From Myxococcales bacterium (GTDB taxonomy: Bacteria; Myxococcota_A; Polyangia; Polyangiales; Polyangiaceae), in assembly GCA_016794325.1 (NCBI GenBank), contig JAEUKG010000425.1, positions 1-39,683 on the forward strand: DNA of 39,683 nt, written 5' to 3'. Under the pieces are notes generated by a model. The model ran no database searches. It saw only the letters and a list, made by a program, of their open reading frames with translations, and was not told where the DNA came from. A program made the translations under genes and the position numbers. How positions within the stretch are numbered: position 1 is the stretch's first letter; each line of letters begins with the position of its first letter. Below, in pieces: positions 20,330 through 28,299 of the stretch.

Positions 20330-21160
20330 GTGCACAGGAGGCATAGCACCCGGCTCAAGCTGGGCCGAGCGCTCGCCGCGTTCGTGCTCGTGAGCGCGCT
20401 CGTGCCTTCCGCGCCCGCGCAGGAAGAGGACTTCCGCGTGCGCGTGAGCTCGGCGCTCCTCCTCGGGCGCCAGAAGCCCCCGGGCGCGCGCGAGCGCCTC
20501 GAGAAGGCGCTCGAGGACGTGCACCCTGCGGTGCGGACCGCGGCCGCGTCGGCCCTCGCTCAGCTCGGCGACGCCGCGGCGGCGCCTGCGCTCGAGCGCG
20601 CGGCGCAGCGCGAGTCGATGGCGGGCGTGAAGGCCAAGATGCAAGAGAGCGTGACGCTCCTCCGGCAGCCCGCGGCTTCGGCAGCGTCCGCGCCGCCCTC
20701 TCTCGACGGAAAGAGATACGTCCTGCAGGTGGGCGCGATGCGCAACAACACCGCGGTGAAGAACGACCGGCTCGGCACCATCATGCGCACCGCGGTGAAG
20801 TCGCAGGCGACGGGGATCCGCGGCGCGGTGGTGGTCGAGCCGAGCGACGCCGCCACGCTCGCGAAGGCGAGCGAGAAGAAGCTCCCGGTCCTCCTCCTCG
20901 ACGGGACGCTGAACCGCCTCTCGCAGACCAAGAGCGCCGACGGGACGTTCGTCCTGTCGGCGCAGGTCGAGTTCAGCCTGCGCCGCGTGCCCGAGCACAC
21001 GCTGCGAGGCACGCTCTCGGGCGGGGCGTCGACGCAGGGCAGCGTGAAGGCGCTGGCCGACGAGAGCCGCCTCACCGAGCTCCAGACCCAGGTGGTCCAG
21101 GGCGCGATCGAGAGCGCGCTGAAGAACGCGGACACGGGGCTCGCGACCGCCGCGAAGTAG
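20330..21160 (+). CDS. Exported HEAT-repeat protein
   Basis: A 276-residue protein starting at GTG, with signal peptide MHRRHSTRLKLGRALAAFVL... and a probable cleavage at APA-QEE (~30). Residues ~33-105 form about two HEAT-like helical repeats (VRVSSALLLGRQKPPGARE; HPAVRTAAASALAQLGDAAA). A C-terminal alpha/beta domain (~125-276) begins KRYVLQVGAMRNNTA and includes VLLLDGTLNRL and a beta hairpin FVLSAQVEFSLRRVP; I do not recognise it. The likely role is scaffolding in the periplasm or outer membrane. It has its own promoter and a strong ribosome site, and stands between radA and a glycosyltransferase on the same strand. Confidence 0.82.
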   Translation: MHRRHSTRLKLGRALAAFVLVSALVPSAPAQEEDFRVRVSSALLLGRQKPPGARERLEKALEDVHPAVRTAAASALAQLGDAAAAPALERAAQRESMAGVKAKMQESVTLLRQPAASAASAPPSLDGKRYVLQVGAMRNNTAVKNDRLGTIMRTAVKSQATGIRGAVVVEPSDAATLAKASEKKLPVLLLDGTLNRLSQTKSADGTFVLSAQVEFSLRRVPEHTLRGTLSGGASTQGSVKALADESRLTELQTQVVQGAIESALKNADTGLATAAK

Positions 21161-21186
21161 CGCCCGAAGAACGGCCGCGACTCGTG

Positions 21187-21192
21187 TAGGGT
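21187..21192 (+). promoter_or_regulatory. TANNNT box before the GT4 gene
   Basis: TAGGGT, six bases before the GTG at 21199, with only GCGGCC between. If used as a -10, transcription would begin at the start codon. Confidence 0.4.
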
Positions 21193-21198
21193 GCGGCC

Positions 21199-22323
21199 GT
21201 GGCCGCGCCCCGAGTCCTTTTCGTCTCCAAGCCCGTCGCGCCCCCGTGGCACGACGGCTCGAAGAACCTCGTGCGCGACGTCGCCGAGCACCTCGCCGTC
21301 GCCGAGCCGACCGTGATGACCGTGGAAGGTGGCCCCGCGCTCGGCGGTCGGGTGACGTGCGAGCCGGTGTACCGCGACGCCGGTCGGTTCGCGCCTGGCC
21401 TCGCGGCGAACGCGCGGGTCGTCCGCCGGCTCATCGCAGGCGAGCCGCTCGACGTCTGGCACTTCGTCTTCGCCCCGAACCCCGCGTCGTCGGCGGTGGC
21501 CCGCGCCGCGATCCGGGCGCGCAGGCTCACGGGGTGGCGGGGCAAGGTGGTGCAGACGGTCGCGAGCGCGCCCAAGAGCTTCTCGGCGGTGCGGCCGCTC
21601 CTCTTCGGCGACGTGGTGGTGGCGCTCTCGGAGCACACCCGCGGCCACCTGCTCGGGGCGGGCGCGACCCGCCCGATCCGGGTGATCCCGCCGTGCGCGC
21701 GGGCGCCGGAAAATGTGCATGATGCACGCATTGCGGCGGCCCGCGCCGCCGCCGGCGTCGGCGACGCCCCCTACGTGCTCTACCCCGGCGACTACGAGGT
21801 CTCGACCGGCGCGGCCACGTTCGCCGACGCGGTGGCGCCGCTCACTCGCGATCGGCCAGGCCTGCGCTGCGTCTTCGCGTGCCGGAAGAAGACGCCACGC
21901 GCGGACGAGGCGGAGGCGCGGATCCAGGCGCGCCTCGGCGAGCTCGGCGTCGCCGAGCGCGCCCGCCACGCGGGCGAGGTCACCGACATGCACGCGCTCG
22001 TGGCCGGCGCGCTCGCGGTCGCGTTCCCGGTCGACGACCTCTACGGCAAGGTGGACCTGCCGCTCGTGCTCCTCGAGGCGGCGGCCCTCGGGGTCCCGGT
22101 GGTCGCGGCGAGCGGGGGCCCGCTCGAGGGCCTCGAGGGCGCGATCTCCTGCGAGCCTCGCGATCCCGCGGCCCTCGCCGAGGCCCTCGGCCGGCTGGTC
22201 GACGACGCGGGCCACCGGGCCGAGGTCGGGGCCCGGCTCAAAAACGTGTATCATGCACGGTTTTCCCCGCCGGTCGTCGCCGCCGCCTACGACGCCCTCT
22301 ACGCCGAGCTCTGTGCTAAGTAG
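21199..22323 (+). CDS. Glycosyltransferase, GT4-like (GT-B fold)
   Basis: A 374-residue cytoplasmic enzyme starting at GTG (MAAPRVLFVSKPVAPPWHDG). The N-terminal Rossmann-like domain binds the acceptor (DVWHFVFAPNP, VVQTVASAPKSF, VVVALSEHTRGHL). The C-terminal donor domain begins after VIPPCARAPENV and contains YVLYPGDYEVSTGA and DLPLVLLEAAALGVPVVAAS; the first acid of the usual E-x7-E motif is Asp here. The C-terminal YHARFSPPVVAAAYDALYAEL is typical of GT4. Donor and acceptor are unknown; with other envelope genes nearby, surface polysaccharide or lipid glycosylation is plausible. Two copies of the dispersed palindrome lie inside this gene. It is followed 27 bases later by alaS. Confidence 0.88.
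   Translation: MAAPRVLFVSKPVAPPWHDGSKNLVRDVAEHLAVAEPTVMTVEGGPALGGRVTCEPVYRDAGRFAPGLAANARVVRRLIAGEPLDVWHFVFAPNPASSAVARAAIRARRLTGWRGKVVQTVASAPKSFSAVRPLLFGDVVVALSEHTRGHLLGAGATRPIRVIPPCARAPENVHDARIAAARAAAGVGDAPYVLYPGDYEVSTGAATFADAVAPLTRDRPGLRCVFACRKKTPRADEAEARIQARLGELGVAERARHAGEVTDMHALVAGALAVAFPVDDLYGKVDLPLVLLEAAALGVPVVAASGGPLEGLEGAISCEPRDPAALAEALGRLVDDAGHRAEVGARLKNVYHARFSPPVVAAAYDALYAELCAK
21715..21727 (+). repeat. Dispersed palindrome, copy 3 (perfect)
   Basis: GTGCAT-G-ATGCAC, a perfect inverted repeat in the GT4 gene, coding Val-His-Asp-Ala. The flanks GAA-AAT and CGC-ATT extend the A/T-rich island. Confidence 0.65.
22246..22258 (+). repeat. Dispersed palindrome, copy 4
   Basis: GTGTAT-C-ATGCAC in the GT4 gene (Val-Tyr-His-Ala). 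The flanks AAAAC and GGTTTT are also inverted, so the whole imperfect palindrome spans about 24 bases. Confidence 0.65.
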
Positions 22324-22350
22324 ACGTCGGATTTTTCCCCGACCACGACC

Positions 22351-25041
22351 ATGCACAAGCTCGCCAACGAAGTCCGCGCGTCGTTCCTCGATTTCTTCAA
22401 GGGCAAGGGCCACGAGGTGGTCCCGAGCTCCTCGCTCGTGCCCGCCAACGACCCCACCCTGATGTTCACCGCGGCGGGGATGGTCCAGTTCAAGGACGTC
22501 TTCACCGGCAAGGAGCAGCGGGCCTACACCCGCGCGACCTCGAGCCAGAAGTGCATCCGCATCTCGGGCAAGCACAACGACCTCGAGAACGTGGGGGTGA
22601 CCGCGCGCCACCACACGTTCTTCGAGATGCTCGGCAACTTCAGCTTCGGCGACTACTTCAAGGACGACGCCATCGCCTGGGCCTGGGAGCTCATCACCAA
22701 GGTGTGGGGCATCCCCGAGGACAAGCTCGTCGTCACCGTGTTCGGCGGCGAGGGCGGCGTCCCCGCCGATCAGGGCGCCCGCGAGATCTGGAAGAGGGTG
22801 ACGGGCTGGTCCGACGACCTCGTCATCGACATGGGCGCCAAGGACAACTTCTGGCAAGCGGGCGACACCGGCCCCTGCGGCCCCTGCACCGAGATCCACT
22901 TCTGGAACGGCGACGGCCCGCGCGATCTCTCGAAGTTCCTCGACGAGCCCCCGGTCGACGGGCGCGGCTGGATGGAGATCTGGAACCTCGTCTTCATGCA
23001 GTTCGACCGCGACGCGCAGGGCAACCTCGCGCCGCTGCCCAAGCCCTGCGTCGACACCGGCGCCGGCCTCGAGCGCGTGAGCAGCGTGCTCCAGGGCAAG
23101 ACCAGCAACTACGACACCGATCTCCTCCGGAGCCTCGTGGAGCGCGCCGCCGAGATCTCGGGCAAGCGCTACACCGCGAGCGGCGCCGACGACGACGTGT
23201 CGATGCGCGTCATCGCCGACCACGCGCGCACGACCGCCTTCATGATCGCCGAGGGCATCTTCCCCGAGAAGGGCGACCGCGAGTACGTCCTGCGCCGCGT
23301 GATGCGCCGCGCGATCCGCCACGGCCACCGGCTCGGCATCGCGCGCCCGTTCCTCCACGAGGTCGCGGTGCAGGTCGCCGACCTCATGGGCGACCAGTAC
23401 CCCGAGCTCCGCGAGCGCAAGAGCCTCATCGCGAGCGTGACCGAGGCCGAGGAGGTCCGCTTCCGCGAGACGCTCGAGCGCGGCATCAAGCTCATGGACG
23501 AGGTCGTCTCCACGCCCGAGATCCGCGCCTCGCGCGTGATCCCCGGCGACGTCGCGTTCAAGCTCTACGACACCTACGGCTTCCCGATCGACCTCACCGA
23601 GGTCATCGCCCGCGAGAGCTCGCTCACGATCGACAAGGACGGCTACGACGCCGCCCTCGAGGAGCAGAAGCGGCGCAGCGAGGGCTCCAAGGTCGGCGAG
23701 GCGGCGCTCGACGACGTGTGGCGCGACGCGGCGAAGCGGCTCGAGGAGTCGGGCGCGAAGGAGGTCCGCTTCCTCGGCTACGAGCGCGAGGAGGGCAAGG
23801 GCAAGATCGTCGCCCTCGTGCGCGACAAGGCGCTCGCGTCCGCCGCCGGCGCGGGCGACGCGATCGCCTTCGTCACCGATCAGACGCCGTTCTACGGCGA
23901 GTCCGGCGGCCAGGTCGGCGACCGCGGCCTCGCGACGTCGGCCTCCGGCGCGCGGCTCACCGTCACCGACACCCAGCGGCCGATCGCCGGGCTCTTCGTC
24001 CACTTCGCGACGGTGGAGGAGGGCACGGTCTCGGTCGGCGACGAGCTGTCGCTCGTGGTCGATCACCCGTCGCGCACCGCGACCCGTCGCAACCACTCCG
24101 CCACCCACGTGCTCCACTGGGCGCTCCGCAAGGTGCTCGGCGAGGCCGCGACCCAGAAGGGCTCGCTCGTCGCACCCGATCGGCTGCGCTTCGACTTCTC
24201 GCACCCGCGGCCGGTCACCCCGGAGGAGCTGCGGACGATCGAGGACCTCGTCAACGACAAGCTCCTCACCGACGCGCCGGTCGTCACCGAGGTCCTGCCC
24301 ATCGACGTCGCCAAGAAGCGCGGCGCGATGGCGATCTTCGGCGAAAAATACGGCGGCGTGGTGCGCGTCCTCACGATGACCGAGGACTCGGTGGAGCTCT
24401 GCGGCGGCACCCACGCGCGCTCGCTCGGCGAGATCGGGCTCTTCAAGATCGTCTCCGAGACCGGCATCGCCGCCGGCGTCCGCCGCATCGAGGGCGCGAC
24501 GGGCAAGAACGCGCTCGCGTACGTGCGCGAGCTCGAGTCCACGCTCCGCGCCGCGGGCGCGCTCCTCAAGGCGTCGCCGAGCGATCTCGCCGACAAGGTC
24601 GAGAAGGTGATCGCCCACGGCAAGACCCTCGAGAAGGAGCTCGAAGCGACGAAGCGCAAGCTCGCGATGGGCGGCGAGGGCGGGGGAGGTGGCCTCGACG
24701 CCATGCTCGGGCGCGCGCGCGACATCCCCGGCGGCAAGGCGCTCTCGGTGCGCGTCGACGCGGCCGACGCCGCCGTCCTCCGCGAGATGGCCGAGAAGCT
24801 CCGCGACAAGCTGGGCGAGGCGGTCGTCCTCGTGGGGGCGATCAACGGCCCGAAGGCGCAGATCGCGCTCGCGGTGTCGAAGGGGCTCACCGATCGCTAC
24901 AAGGCCGGCGAGCTCATCAAGCCCATCGCGCAGATCCTCGGCGGCTCCGGCGGCGGGCGCCCCGACATGGCGCAGGCCGGCGGCACGCACCTCGACAAGC
25001 TCGACGAGGCGCTCGAGAAGCTGTACGCCGTCGTGGCGTGA
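22351..25041 (+). CDS. alaS: Alanyl-tRNA synthetase
   Basis: An 896-residue class II synthetase that charges tRNA-Ala and clears Ser/Gly mischarges. The N-terminus has FLDFFKGKGHEVVPSSSLVP and NDPTLMFTAAGMVQFKD. The class II motifs are in TSSQKCIRISGKHNDLENVG and the following RHHTFFEMLGNFSFGDYFK. The editing domain has the zinc motif NHSATHVLHWALRKVLG (HxxxH) and CGGTHARSLGEIG. The C-terminal C-Ala domain ends QILGGSGGGRPDMAQAGG. Length is normal (875-900). No good ribosome site is visible before the ATG; it follows the GT4 gene by 27 bases. A small palindrome (25079-25092) lies downstream. Confidence 0.97.
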   Translation: MHKLANEVRASFLDFFKGKGHEVVPSSSLVPANDPTLMFTAAGMVQFKDVFTGKEQRAYTRATSSQKCIRISGKHNDLENVGVTARHHTFFEMLGNFSFGDYFKDDAIAWAWELITKVWGIPEDKLVVTVFGGEGGVPADQGAREIWKRVTGWSDDLVIDMGAKDNFWQAGDTGPCGPCTEIHFWNGDGPRDLSKFLDEPPVDGRGWMEIWNLVFMQFDRDAQGNLAPLPKPCVDTGAGLERVSSVLQGKTSNYDTDLLRSLVERAAEISGKRYTASGADDDVSMRVIADHARTTAFMIAEGIFPEKGDREYVLRRVMRRAIRHGHRLGIARPFLHEVAVQVADLMGDQYPELRERKSLIASVTEAEEVRFRETLERGIKLMDEVVSTPEIRASRVIPGDVAFKLYDTYGFPIDLTEVIARESSLTIDKDGYDAALEEQKRRSEGSKVGEAALDDVWRDAAKRLEESGAKEVRFLGYEREEGKGKIVALVRDKALASAAGAGDAIAFVTDQTPFYGESGGQVGDRGLATSASGARLTVTDTQRPIAGLFVHFATVEEGTVSVGDELSLVVDHPSRTATRRNHSATHVLHWALRKVLGEAATQKGSLVAPDRLRFDFSHPRPVTPEELRTIEDLVNDKLLTDAPVVTEVLPIDVAKKRGAMAIFGEKYGGVVRVLTMTEDSVELCGGTHARSLGEIGLFKIVSETGIAAGVRRIEGATGKNALAYVRELESTLRAAGALLKASPSDLADKVEKVIAHGKTLEKELEATKRKLAMGGEGGGGGLDAMLGRARDIPGGKALSVRVDAADAAVLREMAEKLRDKLGEAVVLVGAINGPKAQIALAVSKGLTDRYKAGELIKPIAQILGGSGGGRPDMAQAGGTHLDKLDEALEKLYAVVA

Positions 25042-25078
25042 GGTGGAATCGTCTTCCCTCGCTGGATCGGCGTGGAAC

Positions 25079-25092
25079 CGCACCCTGGTGCG
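25079..25092. terminator. Small palindrome after alaS
   Basis: CGCACC-CT-GGTGCG, a possible 5-6 base-pair hairpin 38 bases after the alaS stop. There is no T-run, so it is a weak terminator candidate. Confidence 0.25.
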
Positions 25093-25153
25093 TGCATGTG
25101 CGCAGATACCGATCGCGGGAAAGTGATTCCAAGTAGTTAGAACGCATCTTGGG

Positions 25154-25170
25154 CTGGCACCGTGTGTGCA
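25154..25170 (+). promoter_or_regulatory. Candidate sigma-54 promoter of the deacetylase gene
   Basis: CTGGCACCGTGTGTGCA: GG and GC of the -24/-12 elements are ten bases apart, as sigma-54 requires, and TGGCAC matches the -24 consensus. Transcription would start near 25182, just before the ribosome site at 25193. Activation would need an enhancer-binding protein; I did not find its site. Confidence 0.45.
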
Positions 25171-25192
25171 AAAGCCTACCTCCGAGGACATT

Positions 25193-25197
25193 GGAGG
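25193..25197 (+). promoter_or_regulatory. Ribosome binding site of the deacetylase gene
   Basis: GGAGG, five bases before ATG 25203. It favours this start over an in-frame upstream ATG at 25149, which would add a non-signal-like extension and lies before the promoter candidate. Confidence 0.6.
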
Positions 25198-25202
25198 ACA
25201 TC

Positions 25203-26009
25203 ATGCGCGCTCAAACGGTCATCTCGTCGTTGCTCCGCGGCTTCTTGGCTCTCACGGTGGCGGCTTGCGCCGGCGCCTGCGTCGCCCAGGAGGAGGTCGA
25301 CGACGACGGGCACGACCACGGCGCCGACTCCGCCGAGGGCGACACCGCCGACCAGTCGGCGCTCACGCCGGGCGTGCGGGTCCCCGAGAGCCTGCAGCTC
25401 AACAAGCGCGGCAAGGTCTACCTCACCTTCGACGACGGTCCGTCGGTCCACACCGCGAAGATCCTCGACACCCTGAAGGCCCACAACGCGAAGGCGACGT
25501 TCTTCCTCACCGGCACGAGCATCCCCGGCAACGAGGACGTCATCCGGCGCGAGGCGCGCGAGGGCCACATCGTCGCGAGCCACCAGCAGAAGCACGTGAA
25601 GGCGACGATGGCGGAGTTCACGAGCTGGGTGCCGGGCGAGAAGGCGACCATCGAGTCCATCGTCCCGGGCCAGCCGCTCCTCTTCCGATACCCTTACGGC
25701 GCCGGCACCGACGCGAAGGAGGCCGTGCTGAAGTCGAACGGCTACAAGGACGGCGGCATCGGCTGGGACATCGACACCCTCGACTGGTGCTTCGGCGGCG
25801 GCGGCGGCAAGTGCTCGCGCGCCGAGGTGCCCGCCTCGTACCGCAGCGACTTCATCGGCTTCACCATGGACCAGCTCCGGCGCCGGGGCGGCGGCGTGGT
25901 GCTGATGCACGACGTGCAGCGCATCACGGCGCAGAACCTCGACGCCATTCTCGACCAGATCGAGGCGATGGGCCTCGAGTACGCCGAGCTCCCCCGCCAG
26001 GGCCGCTGA
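25203..26009 (+). CDS. Exported polysaccharide deacetylase (NodB/CE4 family)
   Basis: A 268-residue metal-dependent deacetylase. The N-terminal MRAQTVISSLLRGFLALTVAAC is a lipoprotein-type signal (Cys22), followed by an acidic His/Asp-rich linker (~30-55). The NodB domain (~75-262) has all five CE4 motifs: TFDDGPS (catalytic and metal Asp), SHQQKH (metal His pair), RYPYGA, GWDIDTLDW and VLMHD (catalytic-site His). It should remove acetyl groups from N-acetylglucosamine polymers such as peptidoglycan or an exopolysaccharide; I cannot tell which. It stands alone with a possible sigma-54 promoter and is followed by a hairpin and the palindrome array. Confidence 0.92.
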   Translation: MRAQTVISSLLRGFLALTVAACAGACVAQEEVDDDGHDHGADSAEGDTADQSALTPGVRVPESLQLNKRGKVYLTFDDGPSVHTAKILDTLKAHNAKATFFLTGTSIPGNEDVIRREAREGHIVASHQQKHVKATMAEFTSWVPGEKATIESIVPGQPLLFRYPYGAGTDAKEAVLKSNGYKDGGIGWDIDTLDWCFGGGGGKCSRAEVPASYRSDFIGFTMDQLRRRGGGVVLMHDVQRITAQNLDAILDQIEAMGLEYAELPRQGR

Positions 26010-26047
26010 AGGCTGCGCGGCCACCTTTTTCCAGCGACAGCGAAACA

Positions 26048-26078
26048 GCGCGCGCCCACGGTTCACCGTGGCGCGCGC
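26048..26078 (+). terminator. G/C-rich hairpin after the deacetylase gene
   Basis: A long stem of alternating GC plus CCACGG/CCGTGG around the loop TTCA, with one bulged C. There is no T-run after it, although TTTTT occurs just before at ~26026. It could end transcription of the deacetylase gene. Confidence 0.4.
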
Positions 26079-26107
26079 GCTTCGCGTAGGGCTGCCGTGC
26101 TCCGCGA

Positions 26108-26414
26108 AATTCGTTGGCCAGCCCACGAATTGGGGAGATGCGCCCGGCCCGCCGGCGCGATTCGCCGGCGCTGCGGGCCCCGAGCGCCGGCGACGCCGGA
26201 TCCGCGGGCCCCGAGCGCCGGCGACCGCCGGATCCGCCGGCCGAGCCCACGAATTCGGACGCGCGCCCGCGCCCCACGACCACGAAAATTCGTTCGCCGG
26301 CCAACGAATTGGGAGGCGCGCCCCCCACCACCGTGAAAATTCGTTGGCCAGCCAACGAATTCTGGAGGCGCGCCCGCCCGCGCCCCTCCAAATTCGTTCG
26401 CCAGCCAACGAATT
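26108..26414. repeat. Array of 24-base palindromes (four full copies, one half copy)
   Basis: Full copies lie at 26108-26131 (one mismatch), 26287-26310, 26338-26361 and 26391-26414; a right-arm half copy is at ~26245-26255. Each is AATTCGTT(G/C)GCC(A/G)GCC(A/C)ACGAATT read across its centre, so 11-base arms meet at a two-base centre. The last three are 51 and 53 bases apart, separated by a spacer containing GGAGGCGCGCCC. The A/T-rich arms stand out sharply from the surrounding DNA. RNA from either strand would fold into strong hairpins. No gene is visible in 26010-26551. Confidence 0.8.
26173..26235. repeat. Two tandem copies of a ~31-base G/C-rich repeat
   Basis: Copies at 26173-26203 and 26204-26235 share GCGGGCCCCGAGCGCCGG and the following GCGAC(C)GCCGGATCC; the second has one extra C. 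They sit within the palindrome array, between its first and second units. Confidence 0.7.
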
Positions 26415-26551
26415 CCAAGGCATCCCCCCTGCCACGAATCATCAGGGGTTTTCGGCACGTGCGAGTTGAGGTAGGGTTGAATCCTCTTGGGGGCTTCTGA
26501 CCCTCGAGCCCTCGACCCGCGGCCGTCAGCGCCAGCGCGTCAGGTCTGGCC

Positions 26552-28273
26552 ATGACGGAAACCCAGAGGACCAACCCGCCGCCGCCGATCTCGCACGGGT
26601 CGATCATCAACGACCGTTACGAGATCCGTCAGAGCCTCGGCAAGGGAGGCATGGGCGAGGTGTTCCTCGCGTACGACCGGACGACCCAGCAAGCGGTCGC
26701 GCTGAAGATCGTCCGCGAAGAGTCGCGCATGCCAGGCGACGACGAGGCGCTCCGCCAGGAGCTCCTCCACGCCCGCAGCGTCTCCCACCCCAACGTGTGC
26801 CGCGTGCACGACCTCGCGCCCTCGGGCTACGGCCCGATCCTCGTGATGGAGTACATCACCGGGCAGACGCTCCACACGCACATCCGTCGCAAGAAGGCCC
26901 AGGGCGGCTACACCGCGGACGAGTTCCGGCGCATCGCGCAGGAGGTCTGCCAGGGCGTCGCGGCCATCCACGCGCAGGGCCTCGTCCACGGCGACCTCAA
27001 GCCCGGCAACGTCATGGTCACGTCGAACCCCGACGGGTCGTTCGGCAAGGCCATCGTCCTCGACTTCGGGTTCGCGAAGGAGCGCGCCCGCGCGAGCGCG
27101 CGGCGTCCGGGCGCGCCCCCCGATGGCGGCACGCCGAACTACATGGCCCCCGAGCGCATCCGCTCCGGCGGCGCGTCGCAGGAGGACGATCTCTACGCGC
27201 TCGGCCTCACGCTCTGGGAGATGTGGACCTGCCGCGTCCCCGAGCCCGGATACAAGCCGCGCGCCAAGCCGATGCGGCAGCAGATCATGTTCGACGTGCC
27301 GGCGGGCCTCTCGGTCGACGAGATCAAGCAGATCTTCCGCTGCCTCTCGGACGACCCGCCCTCGCGAATCCCGGCGCGCCACCTCAAGTTCTTCAACCCC
27401 GTCGCGCTGACGACGAACCCGATCCAAGTCCCGCGCGAGCGGCTCGACCCAGGCCCGCCGCCCGGGCGCGGGGCGACGTCCTCGTTCCAGCCGGGGCAGC
27501 AGTCGCTGCTCGCGACCTACGCGACCAACGCGCCCGACTGGGTGGGCGAGATCATCGCCCTCGACAAGCCGATGCTCACCATCGGCCGCCGCAGCGACGT
27601 CGAGATCGTCGCCCCCGAGGCCACGGTGAGCGGCGCCCACGCCACGCTCAAGTGGGCGAACGGCACCTGGGCGATCGAGGACCAGGGCTCGACCAACGGC
27701 ACGTACGTCGAGCACACCTACGAGCGCAAGAAGACCGTCAACCTCATGCACGGCGGCGAGGTGCAGTTCGGTGAGCTGCGCCTCAAGCTCGTGTCGTTCG
27801 CCAAGGACTCCGCCGGTCACAAGCGCGCGCGCGCGTACCTGTCGCGGCGCGACGGCCTGACGGGCCTTCTCCTGCGCGATCACCTCCTGAAGGCGCTCGA
27901 CGAGGAGGCCGCGTTCTCCGACTGGATCGAGCAGCCGCTCTCCATCGCCCGCTACGAGATCCGGGGCCCGAACCGCCTCGTCTCCGATCGCCCGACGATC
28001 CTCGAGATGCTCGCGTTCCGCCGCGCGGCGACGCGCGTGGTCGAGCTCACCGACATGCTCCTCCTGTCGCTCATCGCGGTGACGGCGGGCCGCTCCGGTC
28101 CGCTGCGCTTCGCGGTCACGATGATGGGCCCCGGTCCCCAGGAGGCCCGCAACCTCGTGGAGCAGGTGGTCGGGCAGGTGCAAGGGATGCTCCCCGAGGG
28201 CCTCGACCTCGTCGCGTCCATCGCTCGCTACGAGCCCGGCGTGTCGGTCCGGTCGCTCGTCGATCCCGCCTGA
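26552..28273 (+). CDS. Ser/Thr kinase - FHA - degenerate GGDEF-like fusion
   Basis: A 573-residue soluble protein. The Hanks-type kinase domain (~22-270) has a glycine loop LGKGGMGEV, Lys52 in VALKI, HGDLKPGN (H146-G147-D148, a non-RD loop), DFG at Asp171 and YMAPE. It looks active. An FHA domain (~330-415) with TIGRRSDVEI, VSGAHATL and STNGTY binds phosphothreonine peptides. The C-terminus (~430-573) begins RRDGLTGLLLRDHLLKAL, the opening of a GGDEF domain, but the GG(D/E)EF loop and metal Asp are absent, so it cannot make cyclic-di-GMP. There is no membrane segment. It is followed 26 bases later by a membrane protein. A weak TAGGGT (26472-26477) may be its -10. Confidence 0.93.
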   Translation: MTETQRTNPPPPISHGSIINDRYEIRQSLGKGGMGEVFLAYDRTTQQAVALKIVREESRMPGDDEALRQELLHARSVSHPNVCRVHDLAPSGYGPILVMEYITGQTLHTHIRRKKAQGGYTADEFRRIAQEVCQGVAAIHAQGLVHGDLKPGNVMVTSNPDGSFGKAIVLDFGFAKERARASARRPGAPPDGGTPNYMAPERIRSGGASQEDDLYALGLTLWEMWTCRVPEPGYKPRAKPMRQQIMFDVPAGLSVDEIKQIFRCLSDDPPSRIPARHLKFFNPVALTTNPIQVPRERLDPGPPPGRGATSSFQPGQQSLLATYATNAPDWVGEIIALDKPMLTIGRRSDVEIVAPEATVSGAHATLKWANGTWAIEDQGSTNGTYVEHTYERKKTVNLMHGGEVQFGELRLKLVSFAKDSAGHKRARAYLSRRDGLTGLLLRDHLLKALDEEAAFSDWIEQPLSIARYEIRGPNRLVSDRPTILEMLAFRRAATRVVELTDMLLLSLIAVTAGRSGPLRFAVTMMGPGPQEARNLVEQVVGQVQGMLPEGLDLVASIARYEPGVSVRSLVDPA

Positions 28274-28299
28274 CGTCAGCGCTCCGGCGAGGCTTCACG

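Noticed and set aside
20560-25191. 1543-residue minus-strand frame across alaS and the GT4 gene
   Set aside because: A shadow frame: alaS and GT4 on the plus strand carry complete family motifs, while this translation is low-complexity Arg/Ala/Asp/His without motifs.
26108-26414. CRISPR array
   Set aside because: The repeated unit is a full palindrome, spacers are alike rather than unique, copies are few and uneven, and no cas gene is in the window.
26068-26610. Small genes encoding repeats such as RWPANEF or GWPTNF
   Set aside because: These peptides are only the translated palindromes in several frames on both strands; none has a start site, codon bias or neighbours to support it.
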